Source: an uncultured Mycoplasmatota bacterium (GTDB lineage Bacteria > Bacillota_I > Bacilli_A > RF39 > UBA660). From it: a stretch of DNA of 64,000 bases. The position numbers and the translations under genes were made by a program. Below the pieces are notes generated by a model. The model was not told the origin of the DNA. It saw only the letters and a list, made by a program, of their open reading frames with translations, and ran no database searches. Within the stretch, counting starts at the first letter, position 1; every line of letters starts with the position of its first letter. Positions 19,072 to 28,714 of this stretch are shown piece by piece. The stretch lies in NCBI GenBank assembly GCA_900546245.1, contig URBY01000001.1, forward strand, positions 18,963 through 82,962, given 5' to 3'.

Positions 19072-22000
19072 TTATTGGTTTGCATATCTATTATAAATTT
19101 GATTTGCATTCGATACTCTTGAATTCTGAGCACTTATTGATTGGTCTGCAGGACGTTCAAACTTAAGCATAAACGCTTTTGTAGCAGAATCAACACTAAC
19201 ATTAGGATTTTGCAATGTATTATATAGGTCACTAAACTGAGTTGGAAGTATTCTATTAAGATAATCTATTTGCATTGCAGTATCACCAATAGACAATTTT
19301 CTTTCAGTTTTTGCATAATCATACAATCCTTCTTTTAATGTGTAGTAAGTCCACTGGACAATACCATATCCTCCACCATTTGGTCCATTTTTAGAAAATG
19401 AAGTACGATTTATAGACCCTTTATCTACATTATCTGTATAAGTAATACTCGTTTCTGTAACACTACCATTCCCAGATGTATCACCTTGTAAAACTCTACC
19501 ATCAAATGTTGCCGCAGATTCAGTATACATATTTCCCATTATACCAGCAACAGCAGTTTTAGGATATCCTAAACCTACTAAATAGTTCCAAACTGCTTCT
19601 TCATTATTTGAACCAGCAAATATACCTCCAGAAGAACATTGAATAAATAAATTTGTTGGATCAATAGCTGAATCCTGATCATTATGAAATTCAAAATGTA
19701 ACCCTGGATTAGATGAAGCACCAATCACTCCAATTTTAGTACCTTTTGATACATTAGTTCCTTTTGTAAGAGTTACAGAATCTAAATTATTATATACTGA
19801 GTAAAAATTATATTCATTATTACCAATAACAATATTATGTTTTATCTTAACCCAAGATCCATATGTATCATTCACTGAACCACCAATAGCATTTTTTATA
19901 TTATTTACAAGGATAGCTTGACCACTAGAATTTAAATGTAAACCATCATTTGTATATGAAGACTTAATATATCCATTTGATTCATTAAGTCCATTTGTTA
20001 CATCAACATATGTTGCCCAAGAATTTGATGAACACCAAGAACTCATAGTTTGATTAAAGCTATCTATCATAGCATTTGTAACAGAACCTCTATACTTAGT
20101 TCCAACATGATATACACTATTAACATATATTTGAGCACTTGGATATCTTGTATGAAGACTATTTAACATATTTTGCATATTTGAAGTCTGACTAACATTA
20201 TTTACCCCTAACATAACTGATATACCATTTGCAGTACTTGGCAAAGCAATTCTTGTTCCTAACACAGTACCACTACCATTACTTGCTACGCTCTCCCACT
20301 GTGCTGGAGTAGAACTTGTAACCGCCGCTACTGTGTTATTTTGACCTAAACCTTCAAGATTACTTTTAATTCCTACATATCTTGAATCACCTATAAATAA
20401 ATAATTTGATATTGATGATGTACTTTGATTTGAACTTCCACTTGTTCCAACACTATCAACAACACCATTTGCAATAGCAAATACATCAGTTCCAGCTGAA
20501 ACACCTGCAGTAGATGAATTTAAATCAACACCTCCATGAAATCCAGCAGAAGTAACACCAAAAGAATTATTTTCACCAAAAGAAACCGTTGTTCCTTCTG
20601 GTATATTTACAGGTTTTTGAAGTTCGGATACTAAATTTGCATCAATTGCTCCCAAACAACTATCAGCATAACCTTCACTATCAGAATCAATATATTGTAA
20701 AAATATATCTTTAAATAAATTTTTATTTGATACTATATCTTTATATAAATATTCCTTTTTTTCTTCTCTTGCATCTCCTGTAAGTCCACCTAACATACTT
20801 CTAAACTCAGGCATACGTTCAAAATAGTAATTCATTAAATAATTTTTATAATTTTCTTCATCAAAAGCAAATTGTCTATATGTTACTTTTATACCTGTAA
20901 GTGATACATCAACATCTGTTATATCTGCAATACCATAAAATATATCACTAACGAGCACTTTAAACGTATCTACAAAATCTCCACCAATTAATGATAAATT
21001 TTGAAAATATTCTCCGGAATATTTTGATCCTATGGCATCCGCATATATTTCATTAAACGGTAATAATATCGAAGTAAATGTATAGGCTACGAAATCAGAT
21101 AGCATATCCTTTACATCATTAGCGATATTACTACCATATTCATCTAAAAAATCGGATAAAGATACTGTTTTTGTTGGCCCTTTTCTCTCTGATAAACCAA
21201 ATGAATTTGTATAAAATTGGTTCCTAGCTAGTTTACGTAACCTATATATTTTACCAACATTATATGTAAGGCCATCTTCTCCTACAGTTTCTTTTGACAT
21301 GTCATATTTTTCTCTCAAATATTCTTTTACAACATTTTGACTACCAGAATTAGACCCTATTGATGATCCATCAAGAACAGAATCATCATCCATTTCACCA
21401 TATTCAGTATCATAACCCATGCCTTCTGTATAAAATAATGTTGCCAAAATAAGAGGTACATCCATACCGGTTTCATCGTTTGAACAACCATATCTATCGC
21501 ACAAATCATCTAATTCATCATAAAAAGCCTCTTTTGAATCTTGAAATCCAAAACCATTATAAAAATTAGTTAACTTTTCACTAAAATCTGCAGTCTTAGT
21601 AATAGCTTCATCTATATTACCCCAAACTTCCATTAATGGACCTAGTATTAATTCTATTACAAAAAATGCAAGTGCTAAACCTAGAATTAAACCTGCTGCA
21701 TATGGTGCAATTGCAAGCAATATTTTTTTTGCTACCTTTTTGGCAGCTGTTTTTACAGCTGCCTCAGCAGTACTCTTAGCAGCTTCTATAGGATGCCTTG
21801 CTTGATATGCTTTAGATTTTAAATTATCTTTTTTTGCATTAAAAATATCTTTTTTAGCATCTTTTAAATTATTTTTTTCTTTTTTCTCATTTGCTTTTGC
21901 TTCTTTAGCTTCTGATTTAGCATTTTTATATTCTTCCTTATCAGAACTAGTTCTTTGTCCTCTTGGGATAGAATTTCTTCTTTGTCTTGCTTGATTTAAT

Positions 22001-22368
22001 CTATCTTTTGTTTGATCTTTATTATCTGATGCTTTTTTTAAATTATTTTTAGCAGTTGCTTTTCTATCTTTTGCATTATTTAACTCATCTTTGTAATAAT
22101 TTTTATTATTAACTTTTCTATCAAAAGCCTCTTTTCCACTATCTGCCTTGGTATAATTTTTATTTTTAGAATCATTTAATCTTTCTATATCTGCATCAGA
22201 TACATTTGGTACATCACTATTTGTTTCACTGGCAAAAGAACTACCAGATTCTTCAATTCCGCTAGTTCCAGATTCATTAAAATCTGATGAAGGTACTGAA
22301 GGTTCAGTTAATTCTTCAGCAAAATCATCTGAATTATCAATTTCAATATTTTCAAAATCGTCCTTCAT
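19072..22368 (-). CDS. T4SS-associated wall hydrolase with M23, nested SGNH and lysozyme-like domains
   Basis: A 1098-residue VirB1-role protein. It has an acidic N-terminus, a Lys/Ala-rich coiled coil (about residues 60-215) and one membrane helix (about 220-245). An M23-type peptidase starts near 590 (GFHGGVDLN, the HxxxD motif) and is interrupted near 650. It resumes after 830 (WVKIKHN) and ends with GLHFEFH (HxH) near 893. The insert is a full SGNH hydrolase domain: IGDSRYVG, LGVNNVS, NDGLHLNSSG. A phage-tail-lysozyme-like domain follows (about 923-1075, AVAGIMGNMYTESAATFDG). The usual M23 His in the YxHL strand reads YNNL, so the peptidase may be altered or inactive. ATG 22368 fits the AGGTGG site. 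Confidence 0.85.
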   Translation of the reverse strand: MKDDFENIEIDNSDDFAEELTEPSVPSSDFNESGTSGIEESGSSFASETNSDVPNVSDADIERLNDSKNKNYTKADSGKEAFDRKVNNKNYYKDELNNAKDRKATAKNNLKKASDNKDQTKDRLNQARQRRNSIPRGQRTSSDKEEYKNAKSEAKEAKANEKKEKNNLKDAKKDIFNAKKDNLKSKAYQARHPIEAAKSTAEAAVKTAAKKVAKKILLAIAPYAAGLILGLALAFFVIELILGPLMEVWGNIDEAITKTADFSEKLTNFYNGFGFQDSKEAFYDELDDLCDRYGCSNDETGMDVPLILATLFYTEGMGYDTEYGEMDDDSVLDGSSIGSNSGSQNVVKEYLREKYDMSKETVGEDGLTYNVGKIYRLRKLARNQFYTNSFGLSERKGPTKTVSLSDFLDEYGSNIANDVKDMLSDFVAYTFTSILLPFNEIYADAIGSKYSGEYFQNLSLIGGDFVDTFKVLVSDIFYGIADITDVDVSLTGIKVTYRQFAFDEENYKNYLMNYYFERMPEFRSMLGGLTGDAREEKKEYLYKDIVSNKNLFKDIFLQYIDSDSEGYADSCLGAIDANLVSELQKPVNIPEGTTVSFGENNSFGVTSAGFHGGVDLNSSTAGVSAGTDVFAIANGVVDSVGTSGSSNQSTSSISNYLFIGDSRYVGIKSNLEGLGQNNTVAAVTSSTPAQWESVASNGSGTVLGTRIALPSTANGISVMLGVNNVSQTSNMQNMLNSLHTRYPSAQIYVNSVYHVGTKYRGSVTNAMIDSFNQTMSSWCSSNSWATYVDVTNGLNESNGYIKSSYTNDGLHLNSSGQAILVNNIKNAIGGSVNDTYGSWVKIKHNIVIGNNEYNFYSVYNNLDSVTLTKGTNVSKGTKIGVIGASSNPGLHFEFHNDQDSAIDPTNLFIQCSSGGIFAGSNNEEAVWNYLVGLGYPKTAVAGIMGNMYTESAATFDGRVLQGDTSGNGSVTETSITYTDNVDKGSINRTSFSKNGPNGGGYGIVQWTYYTLKEGLYDYAKTERKLSIGDTAMQIDYLNRILPTQFSDLYNTLQNPNVSVDSATKAFMLKFERPADQSISAQNSRVSNANQIYNRYANQ

Positions 22369-22387
22369 TTTTACCACCTATTTTTTA

Positions 22388-24178
22388 TTATAATCCGCCT
22401 CTTGTTCCAAATGAATCAAGTTCAGCATCAGTTGCAATTACACTTATTTGCATACGTTTACTTCCACATACAAATAATGCATCACCTTGATTATAACGTT
22501 TAATATTTTCTTTTTCATTATCATTTAAATCTATTAATCTAGATAAATCCTCAACAGCTTGTTTTTTAAGGCCCATAACTAGATAATATGAAGCATTATC
22601 AAATATTGCTTTACCTTGCATTAATACATCAGGTGCTGCAAAGTCACTTGGTTGTTGTGTAATAACTATTGTACCAGTGTTATATTTACGTGCTCTTCTT
22701 TGTACTTGTGCTAAGAAATCTGCACCAAGAGTATTGTCATTAGCAAGTAAGATATGAGCTTCATCTACTTGAAGTACAGTATTTTCACTTGCATCAAGAC
22801 ATAGTCCCCAAGCATACTTTAATATATTAAAGAATAAAGCATTCTTAATATTTTTTTCAGCATTAATTAACTCTCTTATGTTAAATACAATAAAGTTTGA
22901 TCTTGGACTTATTGTTGTATGTCCATTGAAATAATGTTCTAATCCTCCAGAAATAAGAGGTCTAACTTTTATTTCAAGTTTTTCCATTATATCTCTTTCT
23001 CTAGTTGCTTCACCATAAGATAATATTCTTCCTCTTATAGTTGTATAAACATCACTAAATGTTGGAAAATCTGCAGAAGTTAATTTTGTAAAATCAGTTT
23101 TAACATTTATATTAAATCTTTGGTATGTTTCAACAACAACTTCATTAAATAAAGTAAGTACATCTTCTTCAATAGATGGATCATAATATTTCATAAATGC
23201 CTTTAATGTCTGAAGTGTTTTTGTTAAAACAGCATATCCAACACCTCTTTGTGATTCTTCATCATCAGCATCAGGTACTATTTCAAGTGGATTAATCATA
23301 CCAAATTCTCCACCTCTACCTAAATCTATAAAATCACCGTTATAAAGTCTTGCCATTGGTTCAAGTTCACCTTCAGGATCTATAGCAATAATCTTATAAC
23401 CATTTCTAACATGTGATCTTAAAAGTAATTTACCAGCAGTAGATTTACCACTACCAGAATTACCTAAAATAATCATATTAGCATTATTTCTATTATGTTC
23501 TTTTTTTATTTGATATAAAAATTGATTAAATAATATTATACCACCAGAGAAATCTACACCAAGCAAACATGATAATCCTTGATCCTTGATACTATCAAAT
23601 ACAAAAGGATACATAGCTGCTAGTGTTGGTGAAGGAATTGGTGTACCAATTCTATCCTCAATATCTTGCTTTTCAAATATTGGTAAACAAGACTTTAAAA
23701 CCTTTTCTTGTTCAAATCTTAAAGGAACTGCTCTCATTTCCATTGCTTCTAAAGTTGATTTTAATTGAATTTTTGTTCTTTCAAGTTCCTCTTTTGTATC
23801 TGCAGTTATCATTATATGTAGTTGAAAATCAAATACCTTAGATTGATTTGTTGTAATAACCTTTATAAAATTTTCTAATGATTCATAATCTTGTCTAATT
23901 CTCTCTTGATAAGTAGGATCTGATTCTTTTTGATATCTTTCATTTAAATCAAGTAATTGTTTATTAAGCATTTTTGAAACAACTTCAAATGCTACAGGAA
24001 TATGTTTAATTACTATTTTAACACCAGCCATACCAGATGTTAAACTTGATAAATATCCATGAGTTATATACTTTGGATAAGAAAGCACAGTTAATATAGT
24101 TGCATACTTATCACTAATTATAAAATCAGAAGAATTAAATGTCATTCCTTTTGGAGCTAATTCTTTTTTAATCCCCAT
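22388..24178 (-). CDS. VirB4-type ATPase, main part
   Basis: A 596-residue ATPase that powers type IV secretion. Walker A is GNSGSGKST near residue 240, Walker B is VLQVDEAHILLAND near 468, and RRARKYNTGTIVITQQPSDF follows. The N-terminal third matches the VirB4 family middle region (TGMAGVKIVIKHIPVAFEVVS). A complete VirB4 is about 780-800 residues; the missing N-terminus appears to be encoded by the upstream gene, whose stop overlaps this start by 11 bases in another frame (AATGGGGATTAAAAA). Confidence 0.93.
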   Translation of the reverse strand: MGIKKELAPKGMTFNSSDFIISDKYATILTVLSYPKYITHGYLSSLTSGMAGVKIVIKHIPVAFEVVSKMLNKQLLDLNERYQKESDPTYQERIRQDYESLENFIKVITTNQSKVFDFQLHIMITADTKEELERTKIQLKSTLEAMEMRAVPLRFEQEKVLKSCLPIFEKQDIEDRIGTPIPSPTLAAMYPFVFDSIKDQGLSCLLGVDFSGGIILFNQFLYQIKKEHNRNNANMIILGNSGSGKSTAGKLLLRSHVRNGYKIIAIDPEGELEPMARLYNGDFIDLGRGGEFGMINPLEIVPDADDEESQRGVGYAVLTKTLQTLKAFMKYYDPSIEEDVLTLFNEVVVETYQRFNINVKTDFTKLTSADFPTFSDVYTTIRGRILSYGEATRERDIMEKLEIKVRPLISGGLEHYFNGHTTISPRSNFIVFNIRELINAEKNIKNALFFNILKYAWGLCLDASENTVLQVDEAHILLANDNTLGADFLAQVQRRARKYNTGTIVITQQPSDFAAPDVLMQGKAIFDNASYYLVMGLKKQAVEDLSRLIDLNDNEKENIKRYNQGDALFVCGSKRMQISVIATDAELDSFGTRGGL

Positions 24179-24716
24179 TTACAATCACCGTCCCACTTTG
24201 AAATTTCGCACCACCATTTAAGAAATTATCTAAAATTGTTCTTAAATCTTCATTAGATGTTTGTGATGCAATTAAACCACAATTTGCTAAATTATTTATA
24301 AGATTTCTTATTTTCTTTTGTATTGCATCATTATCCTTTTCTTTAAATAATATAAAGTATTCAGTATCAACAATACCATTATTCATAAACATTTCTGCTT
24401 TTGATATATCATCCATTATTAACTTTCTATAAACTGGACTTTGAGTATTATTTAGTTGCAATTGTAATTGAGATATATATAAATTAATATCAACAGGTCT
24501 ATCTGCAATTATTAACCAAAATTCATAATCAATTAGATTATAAAATGTTTTAAAAGCTTCTATAATATTATTTTGATAATTTTCTTCTAGTATAAATATA
24601 TTTCTAGGTTGTATTTTGACACCAGTAACCATTTGTTTATTATCAAGTACAATCATATTATTATTTATTTCTTTAACAGAAATCCAATTTTCAGTATAAG
24701 CACTACTTGTATTCAT
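24168..24716 (-). CDS. VirB4 N-terminal region encoded separately
   Basis: A 182-residue protein with no ATPase motif. Its strand-helix pattern (YTENWISVKEINNNMIVLDNKQMVTGVKI, then a segment like FLIANRPVD) resembles the N-terminal domain of VirB4/TraE ATPases. It lies directly upstream of the VirB4 ATPase part and the two lengths add to a normal VirB4. ATG 24716 has GGTG 8 bases upstream; an earlier ATG at 24758 would force a 56-base overlap with the PrgI gene. Whether the split is natural or a frameshift in a GGGG run cannot be told here. Confidence 0.7.
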   Translation of the reverse strand: MNTSSAYTENWISVKEINNNMIVLDNKQMVTGVKIQPRNIFILEENYQNNIIEAFKTFYNLIDYEFWLIIADRPVDINLYISQLQLQLNNTQSPVYRKLIMDDISKAEMFMNNGIVDTEYFILFKEKDNDAIQKKIRNLINNLANCGLIASQTSNEDLRTILDNFLNGGAKFQSGTVIVNGD

Positions 24717-25008
24717 TCTTATAACACCAACCTTCCCATTTATAATTTCTTCTTCCATAATAGAAATTAATTATTTCTTTTATAAGTGTAAGTACATTAT
24801 GATAATTAGGTATTGGGACTACCAAAAAAGTACAAACAAATAGTGGCGTAAGGCAAATTAATGCCGTTGCCAAACTTTCAGGACTAATAATCATTAACAA
24901 TAAAACTGTTACTATTACACCAATACCAAATAATATTAAGTCAAATTTATTAAATAAACCAAATATTAATGTACCTTTTTTTGCATTAGCAGGTATTAAA
25001 TAATTCAC
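24703..25008 (-). CDS. PrgI-family T4SS membrane protein
   Basis: A 101-residue protein of the PrgI/VirB3 type. It starts YLIPANAKKGTLIFGLFN, the conserved PrgI opening, and has two membrane helices (LILFGIGVIVTVLLLMII and ATALICLTPLFVCTFLVV). VirB3/PrgI proteins sit next to VirB4 in Gram-positive conjugation operons, as here. The stop overlaps the start of the next gene. Confidence 0.85.
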   Translation of the reverse strand: MNYLIPANAKKGTLIFGLFNKFDLILFGIGVIVTVLLLMIISPESLATALICLTPLFVCTFLVVPIPNYHNVLTLIKEIINFYYGRRNYKWEGWCYKNEYK

Positions 25009-25028
25009 TATGTATCACACTCCCTTTT

Positions 25029-27101
25029 TTATAATGTTCCCGTATTGTGTTTATTCATTGATTTACTATACGCTTTTGCTTGCTTAATAATTTGCTTTTC
25101 AGTATCTGAAGATGCATTGTCTACTGCCTTTGATACTTTATCGGATGATTTATCAAATTTTTCTTGTGCAGAAATTTTATCAGCCTCAATTTGTCTCATA
25201 TTTAACATACCAGATCCATCTTTTAATTCATCTATGTAAGATTTGACTGTTCTTTGCACAGAACTATCAACACCAGATAAATCAGTCGATAAATTACTTG
25301 AATTATAATTATTATTTTCTATTTGATTTTTAAATGATAATAATGCTTTCTTTTCTGAATCGTTAGATGAAGCAGCAATTGAATCAGATATATACTGACT
25401 TAAATTATTAGCTGTAGTACTTTTTTGGTTTGCAAGCATTAAGTCATTTTCTTTTTTATTATAATCAACCAACGCATCTTTAGAAGCATCCGAGATTTTT
25501 ATTTTTTTATTTCTTATCATTGCTTCATAAGAACTAGTTCCTGCGTTTGGAGCAAGTGTTGCAGCAGTATCTAAGTCATTGTTTGCCTTAAATACAACAT
25601 TTGCTGGTAGTGCTTCTTTAAATAAATTTTTAACTTTATCTTTTAATTTATCTTCATTAGCAAGATTAACTTCATATTCATGATGTTTACCATAATCACT
25701 TTCTGAAAATTTCTTTTTTACATTTTTGTAACCATTATATGGATCTCCACCTGATAAATATGAACCTGCATAACTCAATCCAGTTCCAAGACCATGTCCC
25801 ATTTTTGATAATCTTTGTCCAACTTTTGTATCTTTTCCAGCCCTAGCACCAACTGTTTTAAATCCTTTATTCCAGCCATGATGTGCAAGCCCTACACCAG
25901 CAGCGCCTAATGCAACTCCTGTAGCACCAAGTGTTGCAACACCTGCACCTATTCCAACAGTTGTTGCAGCAGCAGTTGTTATCCCCTTTGAAACAACACC
26001 CCATGCCTTCTTAGCTTGTTCACCAACAATAGCCATTTCACCAAGTCTGCCTCCAATGCCACCTTTTAAACTAATACTAGTTTTAAATATATTATTAATT
26101 AAATCAGGAATTTGTTTAACAAATATCAGCATTCCAACAATTAATAAAACTTTTAATGTGAATGACCACTCTGCCCCTTCAAATTTAGCCATATAAGTTG
26201 ATAAATTTTTAATCAAAAATAAATAAAATGCAATAGCTGCTATTCTTACAAAAACATCTAAAAATGTTTTCATAGTTTGAGAAAACCACGATTTTAATAT
26301 TTCATCACCCTTAGCCATATATGCAACTATAGATATAGGTGCTGTTAACTCTAAAAATGCAAGTTTAAATACTCTTATCGCCATATCAATTGCAAATAAT
26401 AATAAAATGTAACAAGTTGCGCCGCCAGCAATTATTGCAACTAATCCATCCCAATTAAATGCATAATCCTCATCATTAAAATCACTGTGTAAAGAATTAC
26501 CACCTTCATTAGTCACATTTATATGTTTTGCAACAGCACTAATATATTCAATATTAGTTGTTATCATTTTTTCATATTTTTCTGATATATTTTCAGAAAT
26601 TTGAACTGTTTCACCATCATTAACATCTGGATATAAGACTGCTGAAATCAAATTACCTGCGATAACTTGTCCACCTTTACCACCTTTGCATTTAGCATCT
26701 TCATTATTATTGTCACATCTAAAATCTGCTCCAACAATAATTTTTTCTATTAAACTATTATCCATAATATTTTCTTGAACATCATATATTTCATCAAATA
26801 TAAATGGTATAACAACCATAAGTGCTAAACCAATTATCGCCCTTTTAAATGCTGCAGCAACTCCCTTTTTACTATCGTTTAGTAAATCAGGATTTACAAT
26901 CGCAGATAAAATTGTTATTGAAAAAGCAAACAACATAACTACACTTACAAGTACATATATATTAGCACTTAATTGTTGAATTGTATCATCTTCTAAAAAA
27001 CGAGTATTAGCGATATTATAAAATATTGAATATAAACTTACTATTAATTTATATATTGGAATACATATCCATATAGTTAATTTTCTTAATAAACCACCCA
27101 T
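25029..27101 (-). CDS. VirB6/TrbL-type channel protein
   Basis: A 690-residue polytopic membrane protein. The first 345 residues hold about seven hydrophobic helices, including IYVLVSVVMLFAFSITILSA, AIIGLALMVVIPFIF, AIIAGGATCYILLLFAID and VLLIVGMLIFVKQIPDLI. The region AFLELTAPISIVAYMAKGDEILKSWF is characteristic of Gram-positive VirB6-like proteins. A Gly/Ala-rich stretch (about 350-420) and a charged cytoplasmic tail rich in Asn, Ser and Lys follow. It forms the inner-membrane channel in the T4SS model. AGGAGG precedes the ATG. Confidence 0.8.
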   Translation of the reverse strand: MGGLLRKLTIWICIPIYKLIVSLYSIFYNIANTRFLEDDTIQQLSANIYVLVSVVMLFAFSITILSAIVNPDLLNDSKKGVAAAFKRAIIGLALMVVIPFIFDEIYDVQENIMDNSLIEKIIVGADFRCDNNNEDAKCKGGKGGQVIAGNLISAVLYPDVNDGETVQISENISEKYEKMITTNIEYISAVAKHINVTNEGGNSLHSDFNDEDYAFNWDGLVAIIAGGATCYILLLFAIDMAIRVFKLAFLELTAPISIVAYMAKGDEILKSWFSQTMKTFLDVFVRIAAIAFYLFLIKNLSTYMAKFEGAEWSFTLKVLLIVGMLIFVKQIPDLINNIFKTSISLKGGIGGRLGEMAIVGEQAKKAWGVVSKGITTAAATTVGIGAGVATLGATGVALGAAGVGLAHHGWNKGFKTVGARAGKDTKVGQRLSKMGHGLGTGLSYAGSYLSGGDPYNGYKNVKKKFSESDYGKHHEYEVNLANEDKLKDKVKNLFKEALPANVVFKANNDLDTAATLAPNAGTSSYEAMIRNKKIKISDASKDALVDYNKKENDLMLANQKSTTANNLSQYISDSIAASSNDSEKKALLSFKNQIENNNYNSSNLSTDLSGVDSSVQRTVKSYIDELKDGSGMLNMRQIEADKISAQEKFDKSSDKVSKAVDNASSDTEKQIIKQAKAYSKSMNKHNTGTL

Positions 27102-27111
27102 TTTTTACCTC

Positions 27112-28632
27112 CTATCCACCATTAATTATACAGTACATTAAACTTGAATTAGTACTTGAGAATTCACCAATTAAAAAACTTACAAGTAATGGTACAAATA
27201 TAAATAATAATAGTAATCCCAATCTTTTAGGAAAATTCTTCTTAGCTTTTTGCATCTTTTCTACATCTGATGCCATAACTGCTTTTGCATAATCTATTGT
27301 TCCAAACAAAATTACTAATATTGGTGCCATTATTTCAAGTATTACATAAAATGTATGAAATATTGCAACATCATCACATGTAACTTCATACGGATTAAAT
27401 TCAATATCTAAATCTGGAGCGCTAATTTTGGATAAGGCATCTTTTATTGTTTGGCGATATTCCTCTTCTTCAGTATTTAGTTCATTCAATCTTGAATTAT
27501 ATGAACTTTTGTAATTATTATATAATGATTCCCCCATTTTTTCTTTTAAACACACCTCATATGCAGAAGACGAACCAACATTCTTGCAATGTTCCATTGC
27601 AGATTTGCATTTTTGATAATCACTTCCTTTTTGACAATTTGTTAATGAAGTTTCATCTCTAGGACACATTGCTGAACACGAATCTTTATTAAGACTATCT
27701 TTTTCATTTTTATTTTCTGTTAACCCCGTATCAGCATCAAATACACTTAGATTATTATCAATTTCTTCCTGTGTTAATGTACGTGTATTAGCAAATCTAT
27801 AGTATCTTTTAAATCTATCATAATCCTCTTCAAAAATCCATCTAGATACATTATCAAACCATGATTTAAATGCAGTCATTTCATCAATAAAGCATATTTT
27901 AATTTCATTGGGCTTTACTTCATGACACTTGTTTTCATATTCTTTGTAATCCATATTCTTTATTTGCTGTTCGGCATACATATACCAGGCATTTTTTGTT
28001 GATTCATAATATAATTTATCCATACCACTTTTATTAATATCAATTTGTAATTTTTTCATCTGCCCTTCAGTTGCACCTCTGTCTTTTATCATTTCATTAT
28101 AATGCTTTGTCGGATATGTTGAACCAACGTTTGTAAAAACCATAGATTTGTCATCTATATAATCATATAAATTAACCCCTGAACTCATGCTTGGTATATA
28201 TTGTGACTTCATATAATTAATAAATTCGTTCTCATCGGAAAACTTTGCCTCCGTTCCGTATAAGCCACCAGCATTGTACACTTTAACATAATTAGGGCAT
28301 GCTTCATTGTTCTCAAGCATTTGATTAAAATTTCCTGATGAAAACTTATAAGATTTTAATGTCGCATCAGTTACTAACGATTTACGTTTCAAGACAAAAT
28401 TTGCACCCGCTTTCTTATTGTTATAAGTAAGTATATAAATCTCACTTCCAATACTAGTAGGCATTGTCCTATTTACTTTAGTTTTGCCATTTTCGTAACT
28501 AAAATCCAAATATGAAGGTCTTAAATGCCATGTGCAACTTATTTCCTTTGCCCCAACTTTATTTTGATTTATAAAAAACGATATAAAAATTATTGATAAT
28601 ATTGTTAAAAACTTAGTTATTTTATTTTTCAT
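27112..28632 (-). CDS. Secreted ectodomain fused to a VirB2-like membrane domain
   Basis: A 506-residue protein. A signal peptide (FLTILSIIFISFFI) precedes a roughly 390-residue extracellular region with many Cys (CSAMCPRDETSLTNCQKGSDYQKC, then CKNVGSSSAYEVC). The last 100 residues have two helices around ILVILFGTIDYAKAVMASDVEKMQKAKKNFPKRLGLL. That segment is closely similar to the small VirB2-like protein encoded just upstream (LILWGTLDIGKAVIAGDEKKMKEAQKPFIKR). It may be a tip or adaptor subunit. ATG 28632 is chosen for its signal peptide; its ribosome site is weak. Confidence 0.7.
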   Translation of the reverse strand: MKNKITKFLTILSIIFISFFINQNKVGAKEISCTWHLRPSYLDFSYENGKTKVNRTMPTSIGSEIYILTYNNKKAGANFVLKRKSLVTDATLKSYKFSSGNFNQMLENNEACPNYVKVYNAGGLYGTEAKFSDENEFINYMKSQYIPSMSSGVNLYDYIDDKSMVFTNVGSTYPTKHYNEMIKDRGATEGQMKKLQIDINKSGMDKLYYESTKNAWYMYAEQQIKNMDYKEYENKCHEVKPNEIKICFIDEMTAFKSWFDNVSRWIFEEDYDRFKRYYRFANTRTLTQEEIDNNLSVFDADTGLTENKNEKDSLNKDSCSAMCPRDETSLTNCQKGSDYQKCKSAMEHCKNVGSSSAYEVCLKEKMGESLYNNYKSSYNSRLNELNTEEEEYRQTIKDALSKISAPDLDIEFNPYEVTCDDVAIFHTFYVILEIMAPILVILFGTIDYAKAVMASDVEKMQKAKKNFPKRLGLLLLFIFVPLLVSFLIGEFSSTNSSLMYCIINGG

Positions 28633-28675
28633 AGTAATAAACCTACTTTCCCAATAATATAATAACATAAAATGC

Positions 28676-28706
28676 AAAAAAAAAGAACATATTTGTTCCT
28701 TTTTTA
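28676..28706 (-). terminator. Terminator or attenuator after the VirB2-like gene
   Basis: GGAACA and TGTTC arms lie between A and T runs, between the small pilin-like gene and the rest of the operon. It would let the first gene be expressed above the others. Confidence 0.75.
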
Positions 28707-28714
28707 TTACTTTT

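Noticed and set aside
24168..24758. Start of the VirB4 N-terminal gene at 24758
   Set aside because: It would overlap the PrgI gene by 56 bases; ATG 24716 has a well-placed GGTG site.
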